64,000 bases of DNA, taken from the NCBI GenBank assembly GCA_947497905.1, contig CANMIH010000007.1, positions 1 through 64,000 of the forward strand. Reading direction: 5' to 3'. The notes under the pieces are model-generated. The model was not told the origin of the DNA. It did no database searches and saw nothing but the letters and a program-made list of their open reading frames with translations. Source of the stretch: an uncultured Pelagimonas sp. (GTDB taxonomy: Bacteria; Pseudomonadota; Alphaproteobacteria; Rhodobacterales; Rhodobacteraceae). Of the stretch, positions 40,542 through 48,786 are shown piece by piece. The translations under genes were made by a program, and so were the position numbers. Positions within the stretch are counted from its first letter, which is position 1, and every line of letters starts with the position of its first letter.

Positions 40542-41663
40542 ATGGGACAGCTAGAACTCTCCGCCGTGACCAAAAGCTTTGGGTCTGCGCAGGTTATCAA
40601 ACCAACCGATCTGACCATCGATGAAGGCGATTTCGTTGTTTTTGTTGGCCCGTCGGGCTGTGGTAAATCCACCATGCTGCGCATGATTGCTGGTCTTGAA
40701 GAGATCACAACTGGTACGGTGTCGATTGATGGCACTGTGGTCAATGATCTGCCTCCGGTGAAACGGGGCATCTCGATGGTGTTCCAATCTTATGCGCTGT
40801 ACCCGCATATGGATGTCTTTGAAAACATTGCTTTCCCTCTGCGCGTGGCCCGGATGCCCCAGGCTGAGGTAGATGAGCGTGTGACCAAAGCTGCGAATAT
40901 TCTAAAGCTTGACCAGCGCCTGAAACATCGGCCCGGTGAGCTGTCAGGTGGACAGCGTCAGCGTGTCGCCATTGGCCGCGCCATTGTCCGCGAACCTCAA
41001 GTATTTTTGTTCGACGAACCCCTGTCGAACCTCGATGCGGCCCTGCGAGCAGAAATGCGGGTCGAGCTGTCGCGGTTGCACAATCAGTTGGGCAACACGA
41101 TGATCTATGTGACCCACGATCAGATCGAAGCCATGACTATGGCGACCAAGATTGTCGTGCTGCGCGATGGCATGATTGAGCAAGTAGGCTCGCCACTTGA
41201 GCTGTTCCATATGCCCAAAAACAAATTTGTCGCTGGATTTATCGGCAATCCCAACATGAACTTCATCGAAGTGGTGTGTGAAACCACGACGGCCGAAGGG
41301 GTCCGTGTGGTTTTGCCAGGTGGTGGCTCTGTGACCATTCCAGTTGAGGGGCAGGCCGCTGCGGGCGACAAGATGACCTTGGGTATTCGTCCCGATGATT
41401 TGCGCGCTGGAGCGGCCGAGGCCTGCCTGACCATGGCGCCTGAAGTGATCGAGCGTCTGGGCAACCAAACTGTTCTGCACGGCAACATTGCAGGTGCGGG
41501 TCAGATCAGCGCAGTTGTTCCGGGCAACCTGCCAATTGCTTTGGATGCCCCAATGGACCTTGGCTTTGATGGGCTGCAGGCGCATCTGTTCGATGCGCAG
41601 GGCGTTGCGTTGCCGCGTCGTATCGATCTGTCTGAAATGCAACTGCCGGATGCTGCTGAATGA
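40542..41663 (+). CDS. Sugar ABC transporter ATP-binding protein (UgpC/MalK type)
   Basis: A 373-residue ATPase. Walker A is GPSGCGKST near residue 37, the signature is LSGGQRQRVAIGRAI, Walker B is VFLFDEPLSNLDA and the switch histidine lies in YVTHDQIEAM. The C-terminal regulatory TOBE-type domain (residues 240-373) marks it as MalK/UgpC-like. It powers the importer encoded upstream. Its stop overlaps the nagB start by 4 bases. Confidence 0.93.
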   Translation: MGQLELSAVTKSFGSAQVIKPTDLTIDEGDFVVFVGPSGCGKSTMLRMIAGLEEITTGTVSIDGTVVNDLPPVKRGISMVFQSYALYPHMDVFENIAFPLRVARMPQAEVDERVTKAANILKLDQRLKHRPGELSGGQRQRVAIGRAIVREPQVFLFDEPLSNLDAALRAEMRVELSRLHNQLGNTMIYVTHDQIEAMTMATKIVVLRDGMIEQVGSPLELFHMPKNKFVAGFIGNPNMNFIEVVCETTTAEGVRVVLPGGGSVTIPVEGQAAAGDKMTLGIRPDDLRAGAAEACLTMAPEVIERLGNQTVLHGNIAGAGQISAVVPGNLPIALDAPMDLGFDGLQAHLFDAQGVALPRRIDLSEMQLPDAAE

Positions 41664-42412
41664 AACTGACGGTATTGCCGGACGCAGGGCAAGCGGCCAA
41701 AGCCGCTGCCTCGCGGATGGCGGAACAAATCAGATCCAAACCTAATGCTGTTCTCGGGTTGGCGACAGGTGGCACGATGGAGCCTGTGTATGAGGCTTTT
41801 CTGCGCCACGAGACTAAGGGTTTGGATTTGACGCAGATCCGAAGCTTTAATTTGGATGAGTACATTGGTTTGCCGGCGGACCATCCTCAAAGCTATCACC
41901 GATATATGCAGGAACATCTGTTCGATCAGATCGGTATGGATGCAGGGCGGTCACATATACCCAACGGTTTGGCTGACCCCACCCTCGAAGCGCGCCGCTA
42001 TGAAGCGGCATTGCTGGAGCAAGGGCCGGTTGATCTCCAGTTGCTTGGGCTCGGGCGGAATGGCCATATCGGGTTCAACGAACCCGGGAGCCCCTTTTCT
42101 AGTCTTACCCGCGCCGTGGATCTGGCCGAGAGCACACGGGAAAGCAACAAACGCTTCTTCAAAGAGGGCAATCTGCCGCCGGAGCGTGCGATCACCATGG
42201 GGATCGCAACCATTCTGCGGGCCCAACATATCGTTCTCCTTGCTGTAGGAGAGGCCAAAGCCGAGGCCGTGGCCCGTATGGTGGCAGGAGAGGTCACAGA
42301 AGAGATGCCCGCATCGGTGTTGCAGGGGCATGCACAGGTGGAAGTGCTTTTGGATCCCGCCGCGGCGCAGGGGTTGCAAGATGGTCCCATTCCCAAACCT
42401 CTTGCTGGCTGA
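41660..42412 (+). CDS. nagB: Glucosamine-6-phosphate deaminase
   Basis: A 250-residue NagB. LGLATGGTMEPVYEAF near residue 33, SFNLDEYIGLPADHPQSY near residue 67, and LLGLGRNGHIGFNEPGS near residues 128-144 with the catalytic region are the family hallmarks. It converts glucosamine 6-phosphate to fructose 6-phosphate and ammonia. It is last in the importer operon and completes the glucosamine route started by NagA; AgaS may serve the galactosamine route. Confidence 0.94.
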   Translation: MKLTVLPDAGQAAKAAASRMAEQIRSKPNAVLGLATGGTMEPVYEAFLRHETKGLDLTQIRSFNLDEYIGLPADHPQSYHRYMQEHLFDQIGMDAGRSHIPNGLADPTLEARRYEAALLEQGPVDLQLLGLGRNGHIGFNEPGSPFSSLTRAVDLAESTRESNKRFFKEGNLPPERAITMGIATILRAQHIVLLAVGEAKAEAVARMVAGEVTEEMPASVLQGHAQVEVLLDPAAAQGLQDGPIPKPLAG

Positions 42413-42501
42413 TCAATGGACAGATTGTAAAAGCCCGGCTAAAGGATTTCGTCTGATCGCTCTCTTTTAGCCGATTCACGGCGTTGTCTGGGAAGTCTCG
42501 C

Positions 42502-42753
42502 GTGTACGTCCGTTTGGAACAGGTCAACCACATCAAGCGGCAACGCCGCTATTATGCGCTGTGTCTGACCCAGAACCTGTTTGGCGAATGGTGTGTGATC
42601 CGTGAATGGGGCCGTATTGGACTGCCAGATGGTGGGTTCATGGTGGATTACCCCGGGTCTCGGCGTTTGGCCGAGGAAGCCTTTGAAGACTTCAAGCTCG
42701 AAAAACTGGCAGCAGGTTACTCTCCTATTCCGGTGCAACTGACCCTTTTCTAG
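42502..42753 (+). CDS. WGR-domain protein
   Basis: An 83-residue protein consisting of one WGR domain: YYALCLTQNLFGEWCVIREW, then GRIG and a C-terminal AEEAFEDFKLEKLAAGY. WGR domains bind nucleic acid ends in PARP proteins and are found as small stand-alone proteins in many alphaproteobacteria with unknown roles. The GTG at 42502 is preferred because GGGAAG is 6 bases ahead; a TTG at 42484 would add six residues. Confidence 0.8.
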   Translation: MYVRLEQVNHIKRQRRYYALCLTQNLFGEWCVIREWGRIGLPDGGFMVDYPGSRRLAEEAFEDFKLEKLAAGYSPIPVQLTLF

Positions 42754-42921
42754 ACCTGAAACGTCGTATTTCCGCGCAAATTCCATCTGGTTAGCCGCTA
42801 AACACGTAGAAACACCAACCTTGCGGATGCGTGCAAAGCCGGTCACACTTTGGATATCCACTCGCCGTGACCTTGGCCGCGTAGATCGCAGGCCCCCCGT
42901 TTCAGAGGAAGGCACAGACCA

Positions 42922-43857
42922 TTGGAATTCGAAGTCTACGTCCAGGACGGGTTTTCCCAGCTTGAACTTGCAGCGGTTTTGGCCGCTTTGGGTGCGGCGA
43001 ATGATGTAAAGAATACCGATGAGTTTACTTGGACGGTTGTGTCAGACACGCCGGGATTGGTTAGCTCTGGCAACGAAATCCTTGTGCGGGCCAGTCCGGT
43101 AATCACCGGTGAATATCTGCATGATTGCCTCATCGTGGTTGGTGGGCGCTCCTGCGATCCAGCGCTTTGGATGCCGCGCCTGCGTGCGATGCAGAAGCGG
43201 GGTCGACCAACGGTGCTTTTGTCTGACGCCGCCACTGCCTTTATTCGCAAAGTTGGACGTTTTAAGGGGCCAATCACAACCCATTGGCGCGATCATGGTG
43301 TGTTGGCTGAGGTGGATGATTTCCCAACGCTCAGCGAACGTCTTTCCGAGACGAACGACCATATCATCACCTGTGCGGGCCAGACATTTGTTCCTGAACT
43401 GATCATCGAGCTGTTGACCAAGCACTTGAACGCTCAGGAAAAAACTGAACTTGCCAGCCTGTTGATGATTCAGGAACCGCGCAACATGCATCGGGACCAA
43501 CCCAAAGGGGTACGGGACAGTGCAAGCTTTCTGGAACCGCGTTTGCAAAAGGCACTCAAGCTGATGGAAGAGCAGATCGAATACCCGCTACGGGTATCTG
43601 ATCTTGCGGACCAGGTTGGGGTCTCCACCCGCCAGCTGGAGCGGATGTTCCATCTGTATCTGACAAGCTCACCGGCAAAGGTGTACAAAAAAATTCGCTT
43701 GAAACGCGCCCGCGATCTGGTTGAAGAGACCCGCAAACCCCTGATTGATATTGCATTGGCTTGCGGATTTTCGGCCATGTCGACTATGTCTCGGGCCTAT
43801 CGCCAGGAATTTGGCGAAACGCCCAATCAGGCCCGCAAACGTAAGGGAACACCGTGA
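42922..43857 (+). CDS. GlxA-type transcriptional regulator (AraC family)
   Basis: A 311-residue regulator. The N-terminal half is a DJ-1/PfpI-like sensor domain (FSQLELAAVLAALGAAND, then LIVVGGRSC). The C-terminal AraC domain has two helix-turn-helix motifs, RVSDLADQVGVSTRQLERMF and ALACGFSAMSTMSRAYRQEF. This build matches GlxA-like regulators such as those of arginine, carnitine or glycine betaine use. TTG at 42922 follows AGAGGAAGG by 9 bases. Its target is unknown. Confidence 0.88.
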   Translation: MEFEVYVQDGFSQLELAAVLAALGAANDVKNTDEFTWTVVSDTPGLVSSGNEILVRASPVITGEYLHDCLIVVGGRSCDPALWMPRLRAMQKRGRPTVLLSDAATAFIRKVGRFKGPITTHWRDHGVLAEVDDFPTLSERLSETNDHIITCAGQTFVPELIIELLTKHLNAQEKTELASLLMIQEPRNMHRDQPKGVRDSASFLEPRLQKALKLMEEQIEYPLRVSDLADQVGVSTRQLERMFHLYLTSSPAKVYKKIRLKRARDLVEETRKPLIDIALACGFSAMSTMSRAYRQEFGETPNQARKRKGTP

Positions 43858-44414
43858 TGGCGCAGCATGTGACAATGGCCGAATGTATGGCGGCTTTGCC
43901 CCATGTTCTTGACGCGCCCAAAGCGGGCAAAGTCGAGACTCTGTGTTTCCGGCCTGATTATCTGCAGCGCGAGTACCCTGAGACGTTGGAGGTGACCGTC
44001 GAGGGCGGCATCAAGGACGAACGTTGGTTGAAGGCGCCATGGTTGACGTTGGAAGACGGCGCGCCTGACCCCCGAATTCAGGTGTCGATCCTTCCGCAAC
44101 GGGTGATGGATCTGTGCTGGCTGGATCGCGAAGGTTCTCCCCATCCTGGCGACACCATTGTCACGGATATGGACCTGAGCGAGGCCAATCTGCCCGTAGG
44201 CACGCGGCTTAAAGTGGGTACTGCGGTTCTTGAAGTCTCGGATAAGTTCAACAATGGCTGTATCAAATGGCGCGATCGCTATGGTGCCGAAAGCTTGCAT
44301 TGGCTGAACAAGAAAGAGCACCGGCCCATGCGACTGCGTGGGGTTTTGTGCAAGATTGTGCAGGATGGCGAGCTGCGTCTTGGTGCACCCATCGAGGTTT
44401 TACGCGCTGAATAA
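43857..44414 (+). CDS. MOSC-like domain protein
   Basis: A 185-residue protein that looks like a single MOSC domain, related to the C-terminal domain of molybdenum cofactor sulfurase. Supporting stretches are ETLEVTVEGGIKDERWLK, DMDLSEANLPVGTRLKVG and the conserved cysteine in NGCIKWRDRYG near residue 140. MOSC domains carry sulfur to diverse metal-sulfur sites. The start overlaps the stop of the regulator gene (TGATG), so they are co-translated. The end overlaps the convergent thiolase gene by 15 bases. Confidence 0.75.
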   Translation: MAQHVTMAECMAALPHVLDAPKAGKVETLCFRPDYLQREYPETLEVTVEGGIKDERWLKAPWLTLEDGAPDPRIQVSILPQRVMDLCWLDREGSPHPGDTIVTDMDLSEANLPVGTRLKVGTAVLEVSDKFNNGCIKWRDRYGAESLHWLNKKEHRPMRLRGVLCKIVQDGELRLGAPIEVLRAE

Positions 44415-45494
44415 GACGGCGGTCCCAAGGCCGCCAGCTGCGGCAATTGCCGCGAACCCGTGCCCGCCAGTGGTGGCGAGCTGATGGAACAGGCGCACGG
44501 CCAGAACAGCGCCCGACGCACCAATCGGATGGCCCCGCGCCAATGACCCGCCTTGCAGATTTACAAGGTCTTCGGGGAGGTGCATGCCTTGCTGGCAGGC
44601 GATGGCCTGCACGGCAAAGGCCTCCATGATTTCAGCGCTGTTGAGTTGGCCGGGCCGGAGGCCCGCGCGCAATAGGATTTGAGTACCAATCTCAACAGGT
44701 GCCAATCCCGGGAGAGTTGGGTCGCCTCCGGCTGTGCCGCCGTGGGTCACTTTGACTGTTGGGCATTGCAAAGAATGGGCCATTGTATCTGATACCATCA
44801 CCACAAAACCCGCTGCATCGGCGGCCACAGTCATGTTGGCTGCGGTGGTATTGCCCGACACAGATGCGGCGCGGCGACATAAAGCAGGTGACAGATTGCG
44901 GGCAAACGGATCTCGCTCCAGACCTTTAATCGGCACAATCTCCGGCAGGTCTGTTGCCGCAAGAGCCTTGGCGTGGCTTTGCATGGCCCAGTCATCCTGG
45001 GCGCTGCGCGTAATGCCCAATAGCTCCGCCAGCGCATCTGCTGCGACAGCCATGTCCGGGTCACGATCAACCCATGGGGTGAAACGCGCCTGATCATAGG
45101 CTTCTGGTGGCCGACCATCCGTGAAGGTGCGTTGGCGCAAAGGACGGCGGGAATAGCTTTCAACGCCCCCGGCAATCACCACATCATGGTGTCCGCTTTG
45201 GATCATGGCCTTCGCCAATAACAAAGCATCCAGCCCCCCAACACATTGCCGATCAAGGCTCAGACCAGGAACCTGTTCTGGCAGACCAGCAGCAAGGGTC
45301 ACAGAGCGGGCAATATTACCGCCAGCGCCCAGCGCGTTGGAAACGATGACCTCCCCCACTTGATCAGGAGTGAGTCCAGCGTCATTCAACAGCTGCCGGA
45401 TGACAGGGGCCGCGATTTCGTGCGGCTCTAGAGTGGCGAAGGCACCGCCACGTGGGACAACTGGGCTGCGGCGGGCTGCGATGATGTTGCTCAT
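44400..45494 (-). CDS. Thiolase-fold protein lacking the C-terminal catalytic cysteine
   Basis: A 364-residue thiolase homologue. The nucleophile cysteine is present in LDRQCVGGLDALLLA near residue 85. The histidine motif is present in ARGHPIGASGA near residues 325-335. The usual CxGGG motif with the second catalytic cysteine reads AAAGGLG, so that cysteine is alanine. This argues against a normal acetyl-CoA acetyltransferase and for a condensing or decarboxylating variant. The next gene is an AMP-ligase whose stop overlaps this start by 4 bases. The divergent bioMNY operon suggests a tie to biotin or its acyl precursor. Confidence 0.8.
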   Translation of the reverse strand: MSNIIAARRSPVVPRGGAFATLEPHEIAAPVIRQLLNDAGLTPDQVGEVIVSNALGAGGNIARSVTLAAGLPEQVPGLSLDRQCVGGLDALLLAKAMIQSGHHDVVIAGGVESYSRRPLRQRTFTDGRPPEAYDQARFTPWVDRDPDMAVAADALAELLGITRSAQDDWAMQSHAKALAATDLPEIVPIKGLERDPFARNLSPALCRRAASVSGNTTAANMTVAADAAGFVVMVSDTMAHSLQCPTVKVTHGGTAGGDPTLPGLAPVEIGTQILLRAGLRPGQLNSAEIMEAFAVQAIACQQGMHLPEDLVNLQGGSLARGHPIGASGAVLAVRLFHQLATTGGHGFAAIAAAGGLGTAVLFSA

Positions 45495-46627
45495 GAGGCG
45501 GCTTCAAGCTGGGCCCGCAATCTCACCAGATCAGGTTTGCCCATGGCAAGTCGGGGAAGGGTGGCTTGCGTGTGAAACTGGTGGGGTGTTTGAGCCTCAC
45601 CTAGGGTTTCACGGCACAAACGGCGCAACTGAGATACATCGGCCTGACCCTCGATCAGGCAAACAAGCCTGTGTCCGCGCAAGTCATCTTTCAAGGCGAT
45701 CACGGCGCATCCCTGTATACTCGGCTGCGCCTCCACCAATGCTTCGATGCGTTCAGGAAACACATTTTGATCTGCCACGGTGATCATGCGGTCTTTGCGT
45801 CCCAAAAGATATAAATTGCCGAAGTCGTCGAGGCGACCCATTTCACCAATGGCCACAAAACCATTTTGGGATGTTGTGCTCGTGCTGGAACCTTGCGCGT
45901 AGCCCTCAAATAGATAGGGGCTTTTGACCCAGATCTCAGATGCGTTTCCCTCCTGTGTGGATTTTAGCTCGAGAGTGACACCGGGATAAGCTTGCCCAAC
46001 AGACCCTAGGGGCGTCGTCGCGTCGCTCATCGTGATGAAGCTGGTCTCGCTGGCTCCGAAAAACTCGCGGAACGTAGCGTTGGGCAGCGCCTGGGGCAAT
46101 TGCGCGACAATGGGCGCTGGCAGACGTCCGCCTCCACAGAAAACATGGGTGACCGAGGAGAGCGTGGGGTTGGTTCTGAGCAGGAGGGTCAATTGAGTTG
46201 GGGTGACATAGAGCACGCTTAATTTCTGGTCACAAATAAGCGCGGCCTGCGCCTTGGGGCTCATCTCCTCCATGCACGCGAGATCTGCGCCAAGATGAAA
46301 GGCCTCCATCGTCGCATAAAGAGCCAAAGAGTGCTGAAGCGCGCCAAACACACCATACCGATCTGTCTCTGTGATCCCAAATTGGCTGCGAGTGATTTCA
46401 AAACTGGCCATCCAGCTTAGCGGGGTGCGGCGAATGATTTTGGGCCTGCCGGTTGAGCCTGAGCTTTGAGCAAAGAGATACTGTGGCTTCGCGGGAGGGA
46501 CAAATCCATTTGATGGCGCGGCAAACACCGATTCACCTGCCTGTATTGCAGCCATGAGGGCCGCTAATTCCGTTGAAGGCGGGCGGATCAGATGACTCTT
46601 GTCAGAGAGGTGAAACTCAGACGGCAT
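45491..46627 (-). CDS. Short acyl-CoA synthetase / AMP-dependent ligase
   Basis: A 378-residue member of the ANL superfamily. The P-loop reads SSGSTGRPK near residue 56. The A5 motif is in FFGASE, and the C-terminal hinge is in GRKDRMITVADQNVFPERIE near residue 280. The protein lacks about 120 residues of the usual N-terminal region, so it is a short form. Together with the overlapping thiolase-like gene it recalls Bacillus subtilis yhfT and yhfS, which from memory lie in a biotin-controlled operon with a bioY. Substrate unknown; a dicarboxylic or fatty acid is plausible. Confidence 0.8.
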   Translation of the reverse strand: MPSEFHLSDKSHLIRPPSTELAALMAAIQAGESVFAAPSNGFVPPAKPQYLFAQSSGSTGRPKIIRRTPLSWMASFEITRSQFGITETDRYGVFGALQHSLALYATMEAFHLGADLACMEEMSPKAQAALICDQKLSVLYVTPTQLTLLLRTNPTLSSVTHVFCGGGRLPAPIVAQLPQALPNATFREFFGASETSFITMSDATTPLGSVGQAYPGVTLELKSTQEGNASEIWVKSPYLFEGYAQGSSTSTTSQNGFVAIGEMGRLDDFGNLYLLGRKDRMITVADQNVFPERIEALVEAQPSIQGCAVIALKDDLRGHRLVCLIEGQADVSQLRRLCRETLGEAQTPHQFHTQATLPRLAMGKPDLVRLRAQLEAAS

Positions 46628-46833
46628 GATGTCACTTTCTTGAAAGACGACTCTCTTTATCGAAATTCCGGCAACGAACCCAGCCCCTCATGCCGCAACG
46701 CAGAAATTTTGTGTCATGTTCGCGGTATCGGCTGTGTTCTTGGTTGATCAATCCCTAACAATAGTGGCAGACCTCCTAGTCAAACATGCCTCACACCTGT
46801 GATGGCACCAAACCCATAGGATCCGCCGCCACC

Positions 46834-47574
46834 ATGACGACGACCTCTGCGCAAACTGCGACTGTCTCATTTGTTGACCTGAGCTTGTCGTTTCAGGACA
46901 AGTTGGTTCTTGATGGGCTGACGTATCTTGGGTTTGGCACGCGGATTGGGATCGTTGGTCGCAATGGATCAGGGAAGTCCACGCTCGCCCGGGTGATCGC
47001 CGGTTTGGTTGCGCCAACCGCCGGGAAAGTGCGGGCCTTTGGTGTTGATGTTGCGAAAGACCGCAAAGCCGCTTTGGATACAGTGGGGATCCTGTTTCAG
47101 AACCCCGATCACCAGATCATCTTTCCAACCGTAATAGAAGAACTGGCCTTTGGGCTTGCACAACAGAGGCAGAGCCGCAGTGAGGCGCGCGCAAGTGCAC
47201 AGCAGGTTCTGGCGGAGTTTGATAAATCGCATTGGCAGGATGTGTCGATTGCTACACTGTCTCAAGGGCAGAAGCACCTGCTTTGCCTCATGGCAGTGAT
47301 GGCCATGAAGCCGCGACTGCTGATTTTGGATGAGCCCTTTGCAGGGTTGGATATTCCGACACGGCTCCAGTTGACCGGGTATTTAAACCGTTATGACGGG
47401 GCTTTGATTCATATCTCACATGATCCCGAAGATCTGCGAGATTATGAAGAACTCCTGTGGCTGGATCAGGGGCGCATTCGTCAAACAGGTGCGACGCAGG
47501 TCGTCCTAGAGAGTTACTTGCAGGAAATGGAGCGACTGGGAGGGCAAGATGATATCTCTGACCTCGCCAGTTAG
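46834..47574 (+). CDS. bioM: Biotin ECF transporter ATP-binding protein
   Basis: A 246-residue CbiO/BioM-type ATPase: Walker A GRNGSGKST, then FQNPDHQIIFPTVIEELAFG, an unusual signature LSQGQKHLL, Walker B LLILDEPFAGLD and switch HISHD. The FQNPDHQIIFPTV element with its Q-loop is typical of energy-coupling-factor ATPases. ATG at 46834 is preferred as it starts just before the first strand; an upstream ATG at 46786 would add 16 residues. The end overlaps bioN. Confidence 0.87.
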   Translation: MTTTSAQTATVSFVDLSLSFQDKLVLDGLTYLGFGTRIGIVGRNGSGKSTLARVIAGLVAPTAGKVRAFGVDVAKDRKAALDTVGILFQNPDHQIIFPTVIEELAFGLAQQRQSRSEARASAQQVLAEFDKSHWQDVSIATLSQGQKHLLCLMAVMAMKPRLLILDEPFAGLDIPTRLQLTGYLNRYDGALIHISHDPEDLRDYEELLWLDQGRIRQTGATQVVLESYLQEMERLGGQDDISDLAS

Positions 47575-48175
47575 AACGCGCGCGCACAGCTGGCCCGCCG
47601 GGGCTAAGCTTGGGGCTTTGGCTGTTGCGGGCATTGCGCTGTTTGTTTTTGATACGCTTCCAGCGCAGCTCGGCGCGTTTGCCGGAATGTTGGGGCTTTA
47701 CGCCTTGCCAGGGCGCCTGTTCCTGCGCACGGGGATTGAACGTCTCTGGATGCTTTGGCCCTTTGTTGCCATCATCGGGCTGTTTCATCTTGTGACGCAA
47801 ACCTGGCTTGAGGGCCTGCTTATTCTGTTGCGTCTGGTGACAGCGGTTGGCCTCGCCAATCTTGTCACCATGACAACGCCGCTCGATGATATGATTGCGG
47901 TGATCCGCTGGCTGGCCACGCCTTTGCGTCGGTTTGGCTTGAACACACGGGCATTGGAGCTGTCGATCGCTCTGGTCATCCGTATACTTCCAACCCTGAT
48001 CGATAACGGCCAGCGGCTGACACAGTCTTGGCGCGCTCGTTCGCGGCGTCGTCCAGGATGGCAGATCGTGATGCCTTTTACTTTGCTCGCCCTCGATGAT
48101 GCCGAACATATGGCAGATGCGTTGCGCGCACGCGGCGGGCTTGTGGACAAAAAAGGAGACTTTGATGGAACGTAA
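47549..48175 (+). CDS. bioN: Biotin ECF transporter transmembrane coupling protein
   Basis: A 208-residue membrane protein with about four to five helices. The two short arginine motifs that couple ECF T-components to the ATPases are seen in SWRARSRRRPG and ALRARGG near the C-terminus. It is shorter than CbiQ-type proteins, as expected for BioN. It overlaps bioM and runs into bioY, giving a complete bioMNY importer. Confidence 0.85.
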   Translation: MISLTSPVRTRAHSWPAGAKLGALAVAGIALFVFDTLPAQLGAFAGMLGLYALPGRLFLRTGIERLWMLWPFVAIIGLFHLVTQTWLEGLLILLRLVTAVGLANLVTMTTPLDDMIAVIRWLATPLRRFGLNTRALELSIALVIRILPTLIDNGQRLTQSWRARSRRRPGWQIVMPFTLLALDDAEHMADALRARGGLVDKKGDFDGT

Positions 48176-48713
48176 TGTGGTGCTTATAGCCCTTTTTGCT
48201 GCGTTGATCGCAGCCCTGGGCCTGCTGCCGAAATTCACTCTGGCGAGTGGTATTCCAATCACCGCGCAAAGCATGGGGATCATGCTGTGTGGTACAGTAT
48301 TGGGTGCGCGTCGTGGCGCGTTGGCCGTTGTCCTGTTCCTCGTGCTGGTGGCGGCAGGTCTGCCACTGTTGGCGGGGGGCCGCGGTGGATTGGGTGTGTT
48401 CACCACACCTTGGGCTGGCTTCCTGTTCGGCTTCCCGGTTGCGGCTTTTGTCGGCGGCCTGGTTATGGAAAAATGGAAAAGTGGCAACACGACCATCGTT
48501 GCTGGTGTCGCGGCCATCGTCGGTGGCATCGGGGCACTCTACCTGGTGGCCGTACCCTATTACATGGTTATGAAGCCTGCGGGTCTGAGCGAAGCCTTGA
48601 TCACGGCCATGGCGCCGTTCATGCCGGGTGATCTGATCAAAGCGGTTATCACAGGTGCCATCACCGGCGCCCTGTACAAAGCGCGCCCTTCGAGTGTTTT
48701 GTCCCGCGCCTGA
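48165..48713 (+). CDS. bioY: Biotin transporter substrate-binding protein
   Basis: A 182-residue S-component with about six helices. GIPITAQSMGIMLCGTVLGA near residues 29-48 and GRGGLGVFTTPWAGFLFGFP near residues 75-94 are signature stretches of BioY, and FMPGDLIKAVITGA is near the end. BioY binds biotin and can act alone or with BioMN. ATG at 48165 follows AAGGAGAC. The gene overlaps bioN by 11 bases and is followed by a strong hairpin. Confidence 0.93.
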   Translation: MERNVVLIALFAALIAALGLLPKFTLASGIPITAQSMGIMLCGTVLGARRGALAVVLFLVLVAAGLPLLAGGRGGLGVFTTPWAGFLFGFPVAAFVGGLVMEKWKSGNTTIVAGVAAIVGGIGALYLVAVPYYMVMKPAGLSEALITAMAPFMPGDLIKAVITGAITGALYKARPSSVLSRA

Positions 48714-48741
48714 GACTCATCAGACACAACTTCAACGATGC

Positions 48742-48768
48742 AAGGCTCCTTCGGTATGAAGGAGCCTT
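48742..48768 (+). terminator. Hairpin after bioY
   Basis: AAGGCTCCTTC and GAAGGAGCCTT form a perfect 11-bp stem with loop GGTAT. The following T content is low (GCGCTTTCT), but the position after bioY and ahead of a convergent gene supports a terminator serving both strands. Confidence 0.75.
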
Positions 48769-48786
48769 CGCGCTTTCTAAGGCGCG

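Noticed and set aside
42436-42473. Inverted repeat after nagB as a terminator
   Set aside because: The arms (CGGCTAAA and TTTAGCCG) are perfect, but the loop is 22 bases and there is no T-run; not listed as a feature.
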